A stretch of 32,112 nt of DNA. Origin: an uncultured Bacilli bacterium. GTDB lineage: Bacteria; Bacillota_I; Bacilli_A; RF39; UBA660. The stretch covers positions 1 through 32,112 of the forward strand of contig CAJTZC010000015.1 in assembly GCA_910583745.1 (NCBI GenBank), given 5' to 3'. The notes below the pieces were generated by a model. That model worked only from the letters and a program-made list of their open reading frames with translations, was not told where the DNA came from and ran no database searches. The position numbers were made by a program, and so were the translations under genes. Shown here one piece after another: positions 8,532 through 16,262 of the stretch; the stretch's first letter is position 1; each line of letters opens with the position of its first letter.

Positions 8532-9263
8532 CTATTTTTTAGTTTTCAAATTTTTAAGTCTTTTAGCATTACTTTCTCCTAAAGTTTTACATAAAATCTC
8601 ATATATTTTTTTATTTACTTTATTCTTTTTCGTCATCCAACTCCCATTATAGAGGTGAATCCCCAAAGTAGCGTCGGTCACGTTAAGTTTTCCTGTTTCG
8701 AAATTCAAAGGACAAAAGTATTCTTTAGGATATATTTTTGAATTCTCCAAAGTTAAGATTTTATCAAAATTTCCTTCATATGCACTTTTTTCTCTTAAAG
8801 TTTTTGTATTTCTGACTGGACAAGTAGTTAAATCAAATGTATTTTCATCTAATTTAAAGTGAATATTTTCATAATCTTCCATCATAGATTTTATCATTTC
8901 GTTTCCTTTGACGGCCCCAAAGCCCAATCCTGTCGCAATATACTCTGTGTTTTCACAGGCAAAGAAACAACTATCGTTCAAAACGGAATCGAGATTCTTT
9001 ACAAGCTCGACGTCGACGTCTAAGTAAATCCCCCCACGATTATAGATAATCCAAAGTCTAGCATAATCCGAAACAAATGCCCACTTTCCTGCTTCATAAG
9101 CTTCCTTTACATAGGCATTAATAGACAAGTCAAAATTACTTTCGTTCCATTCAATTATTTCATAATCTGGACACTGTTTTTTCCAACTTTCTATGCATTT
9201 TTCGATTAATTTGCTCTTCGGTTTTCCTCCAAACCAACAATAATGTATAATTTTTGGTATCAT
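8532..9263 (-). CDS. GT32-type glycosyltransferase with DXD motif
   Basis: This protein resembles capsular glycosyltransferases with the OCH1/GT32 sugar-binding region. The start MIPKIIHYCWFGG is characteristic, as are SDYARL and the metal/sugar-nucleotide motif GGIYLDVDVEL near residues 85-95. It probably adds one sugar to the lipid-linked repeat on the cytoplasmic side, with retention typical of the family. No transmembrane helix is seen. The start follows the polymerase stop by about one base, with the Shine-Dalgarno site GGAGGG inside the end of the polymerase gene, indicating coupled translation. Donor and acceptor cannot be inferred. Confidence 0.87.
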   Translation of the reverse strand: MIPKIIHYCWFGGKPKSKLIEKCIESWKKQCPDYEIIEWNESNFDLSINAYVKEAYEAGKWAFVSDYARLWIIYNRGGIYLDVDVELVKNLDSVLNDSCFFACENTEYIATGLGFGAVKGNEMIKSMMEDYENIHFKLDENTFDLTTCPVRNTKTLREKSAYEGNFDKILTLENSKIYPKEYFCPLNFETGKLNVTDATLGIHLYNGSWMTKKNKVNKKIYEILCKTLGESNAKRLKNLKTKK

Positions 9264-9264
9264 A

Positions 9265-10308
9265 TTACCCTCCTATTATTACCTCAAATATAGTTCTATA
9301 TGGCAGCATATCATTAAAACTTACCAAGTGAACGATATAATATAAAACAAGCATAGTATAAATTACAAAGTTAATCAATTTATCTTTTTTCTTATTTATA
9401 ATTTCAAACAAATCTGGTAATAAAAATATCGAAAAGACTGAAAAGTACATCGCCATTCTTGTCAATAAAGCGTTTACTAAATTTAAAGAATAGAAAACGG
9501 TAGACACTAAGAAAATCTTAATATAAAGTTCATTTTTAGGTGACTTTTCTTTTAATTTGTCATAATTTTTTATCGACAAGAAAATTAAGATTAAATGAAA
9601 GATGCTGATGATAAATGTTCCTATTCCTGGCTCCCAAAATGTTAAGTCATCTCTAATAGAATAAACCTGATATTGCTCAAAATTAGAAGTAATAAATGAC
9701 ATCAAAGGATTATACAATAGAAAACTAAACAACATGATGAAAAATAATATGTACATTCTTCTTTTAGATAGATTGATATAACTTAGAAAATAAAGCGGCA
9801 ACATGACGAGAGCGGTTTTATGACACAACGTCGCAAATAATATGGCTAATATGTATTTAATTAACTGTTTTTCATAAATATATTTGATGGCGTATAAACC
9901 GATGACGATGGCTAGAGATTGTCTCGTTCCATTAAAAGCCATTGCGAAATATCCGAAAGTGACAAACATAAACAAAGTTACAGCAGGCTTTTTACAATTC
10001 TTTTTAATTGCTTTAAATAAAATCCAAAAAGTGATGGCAGCCATAAAAAATATAAAAAAGTATTCAGAAAAATGTAATGCGTTGAAAAGTTTTATTAAAA
10101 AACGCTCAAAAAATTCTACTCGCACATATCGATCGATATCGTTATACATTTTAATATAATATAAATAATCTGAACCCACTCTATATCTTAAACCACATAA
10201 CAATACCATATAAAGATATACTATATAGTCTGCTAAAGTCATTTTTTGGCTATTGAGAGATTTTTGGAAAATAAATATCAATACTATTAATAACAAATAA
10301 AATAGCAT
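9265..10308 (-). CDS. EpsG-like polysaccharide polymerase (Wzy)
   Basis: A 347-aa multi-pass membrane protein of the EpsG family, proposed to polymerise exopolysaccharide repeat units outside the membrane. It has about ten hydrophobic segments. Family marks are GLRYRVGSDYLYY near residues 40-52 and FNGTRQSLA near 124-132, the latter close to the conserved R of EpsG proteins. It is preceded by a strong GGAGGG Shine-Dalgarno site and lies 12 nt after the GT2 gene. It is the only Wzy candidate in the locus and fits the Wzx/Wzz partners here. Confidence 0.87.
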   Translation of the reverse strand: MLFYLLLIVLIFIFQKSLNSQKMTLADYIVYLYMVLLCGLRYRVGSDYLYYIKMYNDIDRYVRVEFFERFLIKLFNALHFSEYFFIFFMAAITFWILFKAIKKNCKKPAVTLFMFVTFGYFAMAFNGTRQSLAIVIGLYAIKYIYEKQLIKYILAILFATLCHKTALVMLPLYFLSYINLSKRRMYILFFIMLFSFLLYNPLMSFITSNFEQYQVYSIRDDLTFWEPGIGTFIISIFHLILIFLSIKNYDKLKEKSPKNELYIKIFLVSTVFYSLNLVNALLTRMAMYFSVFSIFLLPDLFEIINKKKDKLINFVIYTMLVLYYIVHLVSFNDMLPYRTIFEVIIGG

Positions 10309-10320
10309 AATTTCCCTCCA

Positions 10321-11259
10321 TTATCTTTTAAGTTTATAAATAAAATTTACTAAACCGAAGCCCACATACGAAATAAGAATTCCAAGTGTCGTCTTAGTAC
10401 TAATTTGTTTATCCTTTAAAACAGCCCCCCTATTTAATCGAATAAATCTTTTGCTCTGAGCGATTGTTTCTCTATTTTGAGAATTTCTTATTATATAAAA
10501 GTGCGCATTTATTGTCCTTGCTAAAACAGCGGAGTCGAGTTCAGGATAATCTTTTAAATTTGCTTTTAAGCTGTCTATGACCTCTATTAAATCGTTGATA
10601 ACTCTATCATTGAGTTTATGAAGAATGCTGCCTTCTCTTTGTATATAATAGTAGAGTTTTTCATTGGTAGCCACAATCTTCTTTGCCTTCAAAAAAAGTT
10701 TATAAGTCGTATCCAAATCTTCGAAATATTTCCCTTTTGGATATTTTATTTCATCGAATAAATCTATTTTATAGAGCTTCGCGCAAGCTGAATTGTCAAT
10801 TTTTCTTTGATATAAGGTTTCTTTTATTGCCGAAAGACCATCAAACTCTTCTACCTTCACGTTTTGATTTTCTTTGACTTCATCTATGCTTTGAATTCTT
10901 GCCAAATCGCAACAACTGATGTCGGCTTTAGCATTCACTAAATTCTCATAAAGTCTCGCAATAAAGTGTTTATCGATTATATCGTCAGAATCTACAAAGG
11001 TAATATACTTGCCTTCAGCTTTAGACATTCCTACATTTCGAGCATCGGACAATCCGCCATTTTCTTTGTGTATCACTTTAATTCTCTTATCTATAAGAGC
11101 ATATTCTTCGCATATTGAACCACAATTATCCGGTGACCCGTCGTCAACCAATATGATTTCCAAATTAGAGTAGTTCTGTGCAAGAATACTATCTATACAA
11201 GTTTTCAAATATCTTTCTACTTTATAAATTGGAACTACGACGCTTATTAAATCTTGCAT
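10321..11259 (-). CDS. Family 2 glycosyltransferase
   Basis: A GT-A fold glycosyltransferase. The N-terminus has SVVVPIYK, the nucleotide-binding VDDGSPDNCG and the DXD-like FVDSDD, with NGGLSDARN between them, all typical of GT2 enzymes. It would add a sugar from a nucleotide donor to the growing lipid-linked unit at the cytoplasmic membrane face. ATG at 11259 is preferred over the GTG at 11268 because AGGAG sits 8 nt upstream of the ATG. The start lies within a few bases of the phosphoribosyltransferase stop, so the two are coupled. The C-terminal helix ending KLKR may touch the membrane. Linkage specificity is unknown. Confidence 0.9.
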   Translation of the reverse strand: MQDLISVVVPIYKVERYLKTCIDSILAQNYSNLEIILVDDGSPDNCGSICEEYALIDKRIKVIHKENGGLSDARNVGMSKAEGKYITFVDSDDIIDKHFIARLYENLVNAKADISCCDLARIQSIDEVKENQNVKVEEFDGLSAIKETLYQRKIDNSACAKLYKIDLFDEIKYPKGKYFEDLDTTYKLFLKAKKIVATNEKLYYYIQREGSILHKLNDRVINDLIEVIDSLKANLKDYPELDSAVLARTINAHFYIIRNSQNRETIAQSKRFIRLNRGAVLKDKQISTKTTLGILISYVGFGLVNFIYKLKR

Positions 11260-11264
11260 GCAAC

Positions 11265-11867
11265 TCACTCCTGACTATTATGCCACTCTGTATACATTTT
11301 TAAATATTGTTTATTTTCTTTTGAATCGTTCGACCAAGGTCCTTTTAACATAGTGTCTTCATAGACATAATACTCTGTATTGACGATTTTCTTCGATTTT
11401 TCAAAACAGTTAAGTGCCGCCACTCTTATTTCGCTCCCTACAAAAAATTGTTGTACAGCATTTTTTACAGAAATGACGCTGTATCCTGTATCAACTGAAT
11501 CGTCGACGATTAGTAATTTAGCACAATTCTTATATTTTGACCAAATTTTAGAGTTAAAATCGATACTTCTCTGTGAATTTTTTTCATGAACATTTGAATT
11601 AAATTCCTTTTCTCGAAGTACTTTCTTTAATTTAGTAGGAATGAATTGTAAAAATGGTCTTAATATCTTTTTTAACTTACCACCTTTTCTAGAAGCAAAT
11701 ACTTCGAGAAGAGGTACATCTTTAAAATTTGCCAAGTCTTTCCCTATTAAATAAGAACCACGAGCGATAAAAATTACACAATCAAAATCATAATCTTTTA
11801 CAACCAAATCAAATAATTTTTTATTTTCTTCTTTTAAATTTTCTATTGATAACTCTACAAATTTCAT
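11265..11867 (-). CDS. Type I phosphoribosyltransferase-like protein of the polysaccharide locus
   Basis: The segment LLIVDDSVDTGYS (118-130) is a PRPP-binding loop of type I phosphoribosyltransferases (hydrophobic residues, VDDSVDTG). An earlier FIARGSYLIG matches the first active-site loop region. Length is 200 aa, with a lysine-rich insert near 62-90 that could reach a membrane or acidic acceptor. It does not look like a known purine, pyrimidine or orotate PRTase. Its start overlaps the end of the upstream PHP hydrolase gene by 47 nt. Inference: with the PHP enzyme it could transfer ribose 5-phosphate from PRPP to a glycan or lipid and then remove the phosphate. The acceptor is not known. 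Confidence 0.75.
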   Translation of the reverse strand: MKFVELSIENLKEENKKLFDLVVKDYDFDCVIFIARGSYLIGKDLANFKDVPLLEVFASRKGGKLKKILRPFLQFIPTKLKKVLREKEFNSNVHEKNSQRSIDFNSKIWSKYKNCAKLLIVDDSVDTGYSVISVKNAVQQFFVGSEIRVAALNCFEKSKKIVNTEYYVYEDTMLKGPWSNDSKENKQYLKMYTEWHNSQE

Positions 11868-12534
11868 CTATATCACCTTTCATTAAGAGCTTAAGCAATT
11901 TTACAAGTTTCGTATTAAAATGAGCAATTTTTATAAACTTCCTTTCGTGAAAAACCCCTTTTTCGAGACTGTAAAGCAAATTCTCTTTATCTACTTTTTC
12001 AAGCATGCAGTAATTTCTTCCAAGTTCATAAAAAATGTGTGCATCACTACCAACGACTTTTCTTAAACCGTACTTTTCCGCCAATTCGTTTTGCTTCTTA
12101 GAAAATGTTTCAGAAATATTGCGTCCATTATGCTTTTCTATCAAGTCGATTTCTCCTGATAAAGACTCGATACATTCCTCTTTTAACACGGTTTTCTGCC
12201 TCTTTTCATCATACGGATGCGGAATGTATACAAGACCACCTTGTTCGCGAATTTCTTTTATAGTATCTTCTGCAGTTAAATTTGGTTGAATTTTTTTAGT
12301 AAGAAAGAGACCAATTACCTCTCCATCTTGAGTAAATATTTCTTCTCCGACTATAATTTTAACCTTTCTTTTTTCAAAAAAGTCTTTGTTTTTCATAGCA
12401 AATTTCACTTCATTATGGTCAGTAATTGCCAAACAATCGATTTTTTTCAGTTTTGCCATAAACAACATAAGATACCGATTTAAAAAACTGTCCTTAGAAG
12501 CAATAGAATGTACATGAAATTCGACTTTATACAT
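11821..12534 (-). CDS. PHP-domain metal-dependent hydrolase
   Basis: A PHP-superfamily phosphoesterase. Metal-binding motifs are all present: HVH (7-9), ITDHNE (37-42), GEE (63-65), HPYDEKR (106-112), and GSDAH (162-166). The basic C-terminus (INRKFKRRK) may help membrane contact. It differs from the CpsB-type PHP protein at 172-942 and is closer to the PHP proteins that act on small phosphoesters. As first gene of the variable block it overlaps the phosphoribosyltransferase gene by 47 nt, so the pair is probably made in fixed ratio. GGAGAGGAG lies just upstream. A phosphatase role on a phosphoribosyl product is inference. Confidence 0.82.
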   Translation of the reverse strand: MYKVEFHVHSIASKDSFLNRYLMLFMAKLKKIDCLAITDHNEVKFAMKNKDFFEKRKVKIIVGEEIFTQDGEVIGLFLTKKIQPNLTAEDTIKEIREQGGLVYIPHPYDEKRQKTVLKEECIESLSGEIDLIEKHNGRNISETFSKKQNELAEKYGLRKVVGSDAHIFYELGRNYCMLEKVDKENLLYSLEKGVFHERKFIKIAHFNTKLVKLLKLLMKGDIDEICRVINRKFKRRK

Positions 12535-12553
12535 TGCTAGTTCTCCTCTCCAA

Positions 12554-12592
12554 GAAAAAGACTATATACGGAATATCCTACCATATATAGCC
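12554..12592 (-). terminator. Terminator/attenuator hairpin before the PHP gene
   Basis: On the minus strand a 12-bp stem with two G-U pairs (arms at 12581-12592 and 12560-12571, 9-nt loop) is followed by TTTTT. It ends about 20 nt before the PHP start, leaving no room for a promoter after it. It may stop transcripts from the upstream phosphoglycosyl transferase gene or act as an attenuator for the seven-gene block. Confidence 0.75.
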
Positions 12593-12594
12593 TT

Positions 12595-12624
12595 ATTATA
12601 TCACACTGTCAATCAATTTAACAA
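12595..12624 (-). promoter_or_regulatory. Predicted promoter overlapping the attenuator
   Basis: On the minus strand TTGTTA (12619-12624), an 18-nt spacer and TATAAT (12595-12600) precede the hairpin at 12554-12592. Transcription would begin near 12588, inside the upstream arm, so transcripts from this promoter carry a shortened stem. Confidence 0.5.
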
Positions 12625-12655
12625 TTTTTTATATGCTTTCTTTACTCTTTTTCTA

Positions 12656-13339
12656 TTATTTCGCACCTTTTTTAGAGATAACTGCACCAGCCGTCTTAAA
12701 AAGTATCTTTAAATCGGTAGATAATGAACACTCTCTAAAGTATCTGACATCCATGATACATCTCTCTTGGAAACCGATGTCGTTTCTACCACTGACTTGC
12801 CAAGGTCCTGTAAGACCAGGTGTCATCTTAATAATCGTTCTATAACATACACCCATATCTGGTATCTCCATTGCCAAATATGGTCTCGGACCTACCAAAG
12901 TCATATTTCCTAAGAATATATTTATTAATTGTGGTAGTTCATCGATGGAAGTTCTTCTCAAGAACTTCCCGACCCTAGTGACACGAGGGTCGCTCTCGAG
13001 CTTTTTGTTGGTCATATACTCTTCTTTTATAGCTGGGTCATTCTCCATCATCTCTAAAAGAATGTCCTCTGCATGGTCGACCATAGACCTAAATTTATAT
13101 ATTTTGAACATCTTTCCGTCTTTACCGATTCTCTTTTGGTCTATAAACACTGGACCTTTCGAATCAAACTTTATAAGTGCCGCAACCAATAAAAGCACCG
13201 GAGCCAACACGATTAAAGCGACAGAAGAGACGACGATATCGAAAGCTCTCTTCACAAAGTGATACAGTTCTTTCCTGATATCCAAAGTCTGTGTCTTGCT
13301 ATACGATTCCAACACTCTTGTAGCATTATCTTCAAACAT
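12656..13339 (-). CDS. Undecaprenyl-phosphate phosphoglycosyl transferase (initiating sugar transferase)
   Basis: A monotopic phosphoglycosyl transferase of the WbaP/WcaJ/PglC type. It moves a sugar phosphate from a nucleotide sugar to undecaprenyl phosphate, the first step of repeat assembly. One hydrophobic membrane segment (VVSSVALIVLAPVLLLVAAL) is followed by KFRSM, the catalytic-site region LRRTSIDELPQL, and LVGPRPY and MTPGLTGPWQVSGR, all signature motifs. ATG at 13339 is used because AAGGGG lies 8 nt upstream; the longer reading frame to 13399 overlaps promoter-like sequence. It stands upstream of the attenuator and is transcribed toward the rest of the locus. Confidence 0.92.
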   Translation of the reverse strand: MFEDNATRVLESYSKTQTLDIRKELYHFVKRAFDIVVSSVALIVLAPVLLLVAALIKFDSKGPVFIDQKRIGKDGKMFKIYKFRSMVDHAEDILLEMMENDPAIKEEYMTNKKLESDPRVTRVGKFLRRTSIDELPQLINIFLGNMTLVGPRPYLAMEIPDMGVCYRTIIKMTPGLTGPWQVSGRNDIGFQERCIMDVRYFRECSLSTDLKILFKTAGAVISKKGAK

Positions 13340-13370
13340 AACTATTACCCCTTTTCTTGTAATGGTGCAT

Positions 13371-13399
13371 ATCCTATCACAAAAACGCTTAATATGCAA
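13371..13399 (-). promoter_or_regulatory. Predicted proximal promoter of the phosphoglycosyl transferase gene
   Basis: On the minus strand TTGCAT (13394-13399), a 17-nt spacer and TAGGAT (13371-13376) form a moderate sigma-A promoter about 30 nt upstream of the ATG at 13339. Confidence 0.4.
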
Positions 13400-13435
13400 G
13401 TATTTTTTTTAAACGCGTCTCGTTATCTTGTCTCT

Positions 13436-13464
13436 ATTGTATCGCATAGAAACGGCAAAGACAA
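13436..13464 (-). promoter_or_regulatory. Predicted distal promoter of the phosphoglycosyl transferase gene
   Basis: On the minus strand TTGTCT (13459-13464), 17 nt and TACAAT (13436-13441) with an upstream TG form a second candidate. Together with the proximal site it suggests tandem promoters for the polysaccharide locus. Confidence 0.45.
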
Positions 13465-13545
13465 GTGGATGTAATGTCTTTTACAAGGATTTGACGTAAA
13501 TATTTCTGTGGAAAAGTGTCCACTTATTCCACAAATTTCCATACA

Positions 13546-13565
13546 AAAAGGAGAAACTATTTCTC
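13546..13565 (-). terminator. Terminator at the end of ddl
   Basis: On the minus strand GGAGA and TCTCC pair across a 9-nt loop and are followed by TTTTTG. The stem overlaps the last codons of ddl and separates it from the polysaccharide transcripts. Confidence 0.65.
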
Positions 13566-14555
13566 TCCTCTGTACGCTTCGTTGATTAAAATGGTTATCA
13601 ACTCTCTAAAATTTAGATTTTCACTCTCGATAAGTTTAGGATACATGCTAATCTCTGTAAAACCAGGCATATTGTTTATCTCGTTGATATAGAGTTCATC
13701 TCTCTCTTCGTTATAAAAGAAATCTATTCTCGCGAGAGATTTGACATCGAGACCCTCGAAGATTTCCCTTGCATAAGTCTTAAGCATCTTAACTGTCTTA
13801 TGGGATAAATCCTCAGGCATCACAGTTCGAGACTTCTCGTTGACATATTTCGCATCGTAATCGTAGAATTCGTTCGACGACTTGATTTCGCCCGGATTCG
13901 AAATGACCAACTTGCCATCTTTCTTCAAGACGGCACATTCGAGTTCTCTGCATTCGATAAAATTTTCTACGACGACTTTACTATCGTACTTTTTTGCTTC
14001 CTCGATGGCCACTTGTAGTTCCACTTCGTCGTTCGCTTTACTAATTCCTATCGAAGAACCGCCATTACAAGGCTTTACGATGACAGGAAATTCGAGACCA
14101 TCGACGACATACGTCGTCTTCTCTTCTTCGAGGATGACATAGGGAACCTGAGGAATATCCAACCTTTCGAGCATCGCTTTGGTCATCGCCTTATCCATAC
14201 AAATCGCACTGGCAAGAGGACCTGAACCGACATATTTGATGCCGAACAGTTCGAACATGCCCGCGAGGCGCCCGTCCTCGCCTCCAAACCCATGAATCAA
14301 GGGAAACACGACATCGAAGGACTTCAGATACTCGACGATATTCTTGATTTCCTCGATTTTAGACTCTTTCCAAGTCCCTTCCTCGAGAAAAGACATCTCT
14401 CCTAGAAACTTGAACCATCTATTGTAGAAATCGATTCCCACCAATTCATAATCGAAAAGCTCTCTATCGATAAAGTCACACACACTTTTCGCCGATTTAC
14501 AAGAGACGTAATGTTCACTCGAATTCCCACCAAATAAAATTAAAACTTTTTTCAA
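13557..14555 (-). CDS. ddl: D-alanine--D-alanine ligase
   Basis: An ATP-grasp enzyme that joins two D-alanines for peptidoglycan precursor synthesis. Diagnostic segments are VLILFGGNSSEHYVS at the N-terminus, HGFGGEDGRLAG, PVIVKPCNGGSSIGI, and the metal-binding YINEINNMPGFTEISMYP near the C-terminus. The TTG at 14555 is preferred: it gives the normal family start (KKVLILFGG) and has GGGTGA upstream, whereas the in-frame ATG at 14594 adds 13 unusual residues. The 332-aa length then fits the family. YK-type lactate/alanine specificity residues cannot be judged here. A terminator overlaps its end. Confidence 0.93.
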   Translation of the reverse strand: MKKVLILFGGNSSEHYVSCKSAKSVCDFIDRELFDYELVGIDFYNRWFKFLGEMSFLEEGTWKESKIEEIKNIVEYLKSFDVVFPLIHGFGGEDGRLAGMFELFGIKYVGSGPLASAICMDKAMTKAMLERLDIPQVPYVILEEEKTTYVVDGLEFPVIVKPCNGGSSIGISKANDEVELQVAIEEAKKYDSKVVVENFIECRELECAVLKKDGKLVISNPGEIKSSNEFYDYDAKYVNEKSRTVMPEDLSHKTVKMLKTYAREIFEGLDVKSLARIDFFYNEERDELYINEINNMPGFTEISMYPKLIESENLNFRELITILINEAYRGEK

Positions 14556-14603
14556 ATCATTCACCCGATTAAATATATGAAAAAAGAAGCACAAAAATCT
14601 ATA

Positions 14604-14640
14604 TAAAAACAGAAATCATTACGTGACTTCTGTTTTTATA
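14604..14640. terminator. Bidirectional terminator between pnuC and ddl
   Basis: AAAAACAGAA (14606-14615) and TTCTGTTTTT (14629-14638) are exact complements with A/T tracts on both sides, so the hairpin can end transcription from either side. It overlaps the pnuC stop codon. Confidence 0.7.
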
Positions 14641-15326
14641 CATTCAGCTTTTCTCCTAATTTTTCTTCTTCGACGACCCTTCTTTGCTTCTCTATTCCAC
14701 TTTATAATTCCATATATATTGAGGACGAAATAGCCGATGGCGACGAGAAACATCATGAGTGCCCCTTCTCCGTCGTTTAAAAGAGTGAGAAACCAGATGC
14801 CCAAGTCTATCGTATTGTTAAAAATCCAAATCCACCAGCATTCCTTGTACCTTAATATCATGAGAATGACGGCACAGAGATTGATACAGTTCGATGCCGA
14901 ATCCATAAAGGCGAGCCTTTGGTTAGGCACGAGAGTCAATATGTAGCCGACCAAAAGACTTCCTAGAACACAACTGGCAGTAATGATAATCGAATTTTTA
15001 AGAGTAAACTCTCTCACTTTTACGACGTCGTCTTTCCCGATGTGGCGATTCCATGCCATATAGCCCTGTATTTGGAGTGGCGCGAAGACGAAAAGGTTGA
15101 AGAAAAATAAACCGTAAAGATTGTTCTTAAAAGAGACGAGCCCGATTAAGATGACATTGATAAACCCCATGATATAGGTATTTCTATTCCCGACACTGGC
15201 ATAGTAAGATGAAATGAGTGCTGTAAAAAGGGCAATTTCTCCTATGAAAAAGTCTTGAGACAATATTCCAGAGATAGCTGAAATAGCAAAACAAACTATG
15301 ATAATAATCGCGTCTTTTCTATTCAT
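14619..15326 (-). CDS. pnuC: PnuC-like nicotinamide riboside transporter
   Basis: A membrane transporter of the PnuC family, which takes up nicotinamide riboside for NAD synthesis by facilitated diffusion. Six to seven hydrophobic segments are seen, with family signatures QIQGYMAWNRH in the middle and KECWWIWIFNNTIDLGIW later, the aromatic W/N-rich region that lines the substrate site. The C-terminus is very basic (KKGRRRRKIRRK). ATG at 15326 is preferred because AAGAAG precedes it; the ATG at 15347 has no ribosome site. Upstream is a decayed gene read in the same direction; no NadR partner is in the window. Confidence 0.88.
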   Translation of the reverse strand: MNRKDAIIIIVCFAISAISGILSQDFFIGEIALFTALISSYYASVGNRNTYIMGFINVILIGLVSFKNNLYGLFFFNLFVFAPLQIQGYMAWNRHIGKDDVVKVREFTLKNSIIITASCVLGSLLVGYILTLVPNQRLAFMDSASNCINLCAVILMILRYKECWWIWIFNNTIDLGIWFLTLLNDGEGALMMFLVAIGYFVLNIYGIIKWNREAKKGRRRRKIRRKAECIKTEVT

Positions 15327-15364
15327 AATACTTCTTCTTTCAAACATAAAATGGTTTTAAGGTT

Positions 15365-15696
15365 TTAATGCAGAAATAGGAAGTATATAGATTCCTGTTT
15401 CCTCATCTCTTGATTTTGCCGATTCTTCCCGCCAGAGTGAAAGACAGCTTTCTTCTTTTCATCGTTCAATTCGGTCGAATACGTTAAGATAAATTTCCCT
15501 TTCTCCGCGTCCGCATCGCATTTTCTTCGAACTTTATCCCATATTTTGGGAACCAAGTGCCATTCATCTAGTATCTCATCGTCATCTAAATATACAGCAC
15601 TTTTTGCGTGTTTCGAAGAGGCTCAAGTCTTACCACACCACATCGGTCTTTCTAGTCGATTCCTCTCGGCATATAGTCTTTATCATTAAAATTCAT
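15365..15696 (-). pseudogene. Decayed gene upstream of pnuC
   Basis: On the minus strand an ATG at 15696 has a good Shine-Dalgarno site (AAGGTG, 7 nt upstream) but its frame stops after 14 codons (ends PRGID). A different frame then runs from about 15600 to 15365 with protein-like composition (AVYLDDDEILDEWHLVPKIW, then KVRRKCDADAEKGK) and no start codon of its own near its beginning; an in-frame TGA lies at its upstream end. This pattern fits a small gene broken by indels and stops. I do not recognise the family. The alternative is a short real ORF starting inside the frame at 15556. Confidence 0.45.
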
Positions 15697-15817
15697 AAAA
15701 AATCACCTTATTTAATAAAGAAATCATACCACAAAAATGGAGTTTAAATAACAAAAATATACAATTTTTAAGACTTTTCATATAAATTTTTAAAATTTAT
15801 TTACCCGTATCGCCTAC

Positions 15818-15851
15818 AAAAGAAAAAAGCTCATCACGAATGATAAGTTTT
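15818..15851 (-). terminator. Ancestral tRNA-His terminator, now separated by the prophage
   Basis: On the minus strand ACTTATCA, a TTCG loop and TGATGAGC form a stable stem followed by TTTTTT. It begins about 10 nt beyond the left att repeat on the side where tRNA-His would have ended before phage insertion, so it is probably the tRNA's original terminator. Confidence 0.6.
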
Positions 15852-15860
15852 AATAATCTA

Positions 15861-15880
15861 AAATGGGCCGAGATGTGGGG
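15861..15880. repeat. attL: 20-bp copy of tRNA-His 3' end
   Basis: AAATGGGCCGAGATGTGGGG is identical to 23445-23464, where it forms the CCA end, the acceptor stem 3' strand and part of the T-arm of tRNA-His. Downstream bases diverge except for ACCCA. It marks the left end of the inovirus. Confidence 0.93.
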
Positions 15881-15906
15881 ACTAGACCCATAGAAGGAAA
15901 AAAATT

Positions 15907-16071
15907 ATGAAAAAATACTATATATATTCAATTTTAGTTATTTATTTTCTTGTAGGTAATATATTCGGCTATCTTTATACGTTAGGTGGATTTGGTATGC
16001 AAGATGGAATAATTTTAGGTGCAATAGTAAGTTTATTATCTCTAATTATTGTAGATAGTATCGATATTTAA
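15907..16071 (+). CDS. Small phage membrane protein, 54 aa
   Basis: A short ORF with Shine-Dalgarno AGAAGGA upstream. It encodes two hydrophobic stretches (about residues 4-26 and 35-52) around a GGFGMQDG turn. Start MKKYYIYSILVIYF. It is the first gene inside the left att site. No recognised family. Its small size, two predicted helices and position in a phage module suggest a membrane-inserted accessory or superinfection protein; this is inference. Confidence 0.6.
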   Translation: MKKYYIYSILVIYFLVGNIFGYLYTLGGFGMQDGIILGAIVSLLSLIIVDSIDI

Positions 16072-16089
16072 AATTTTAGAAAGAAATAT

Positions 16090-16248
16090 ATGGAAAACTT
16101 TTTATTTTCTGATAGCTATTGGAATATATTATCGTTTTTTGCAAGAATAAATTTAATTTTATTTTTATTTCTTTTAGCTTATAAAATTTGTTTATTTTTA
16201 ATGCATTTAATTTATGAACTTATTGATTCCAAAACGGATATGAAATAA
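16090..16248 (+). CDS. Small phage membrane protein, 52 aa
   Basis: A short ORF with AGAAAG upstream, starting 18 nt after the previous stop. One strongly hydrophobic region (residues about 18-42, LILFLFLLAYKICLFLMHLI) is followed by a polar tail ending SKTDMK. No family recognised. It lies in the same direction and spacing pattern as its neighbours, which supports a real gene, but composition alone could also give such an ORF in AT-rich DNA. Confidence 0.5.
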   Translation: MENFLFSDSYWNILSFFARINLILFLFLLAYKICLFLMHLIYELIDSKTDMK

Positions 16249-16262
16249 TCTAGAAAGGAAAA

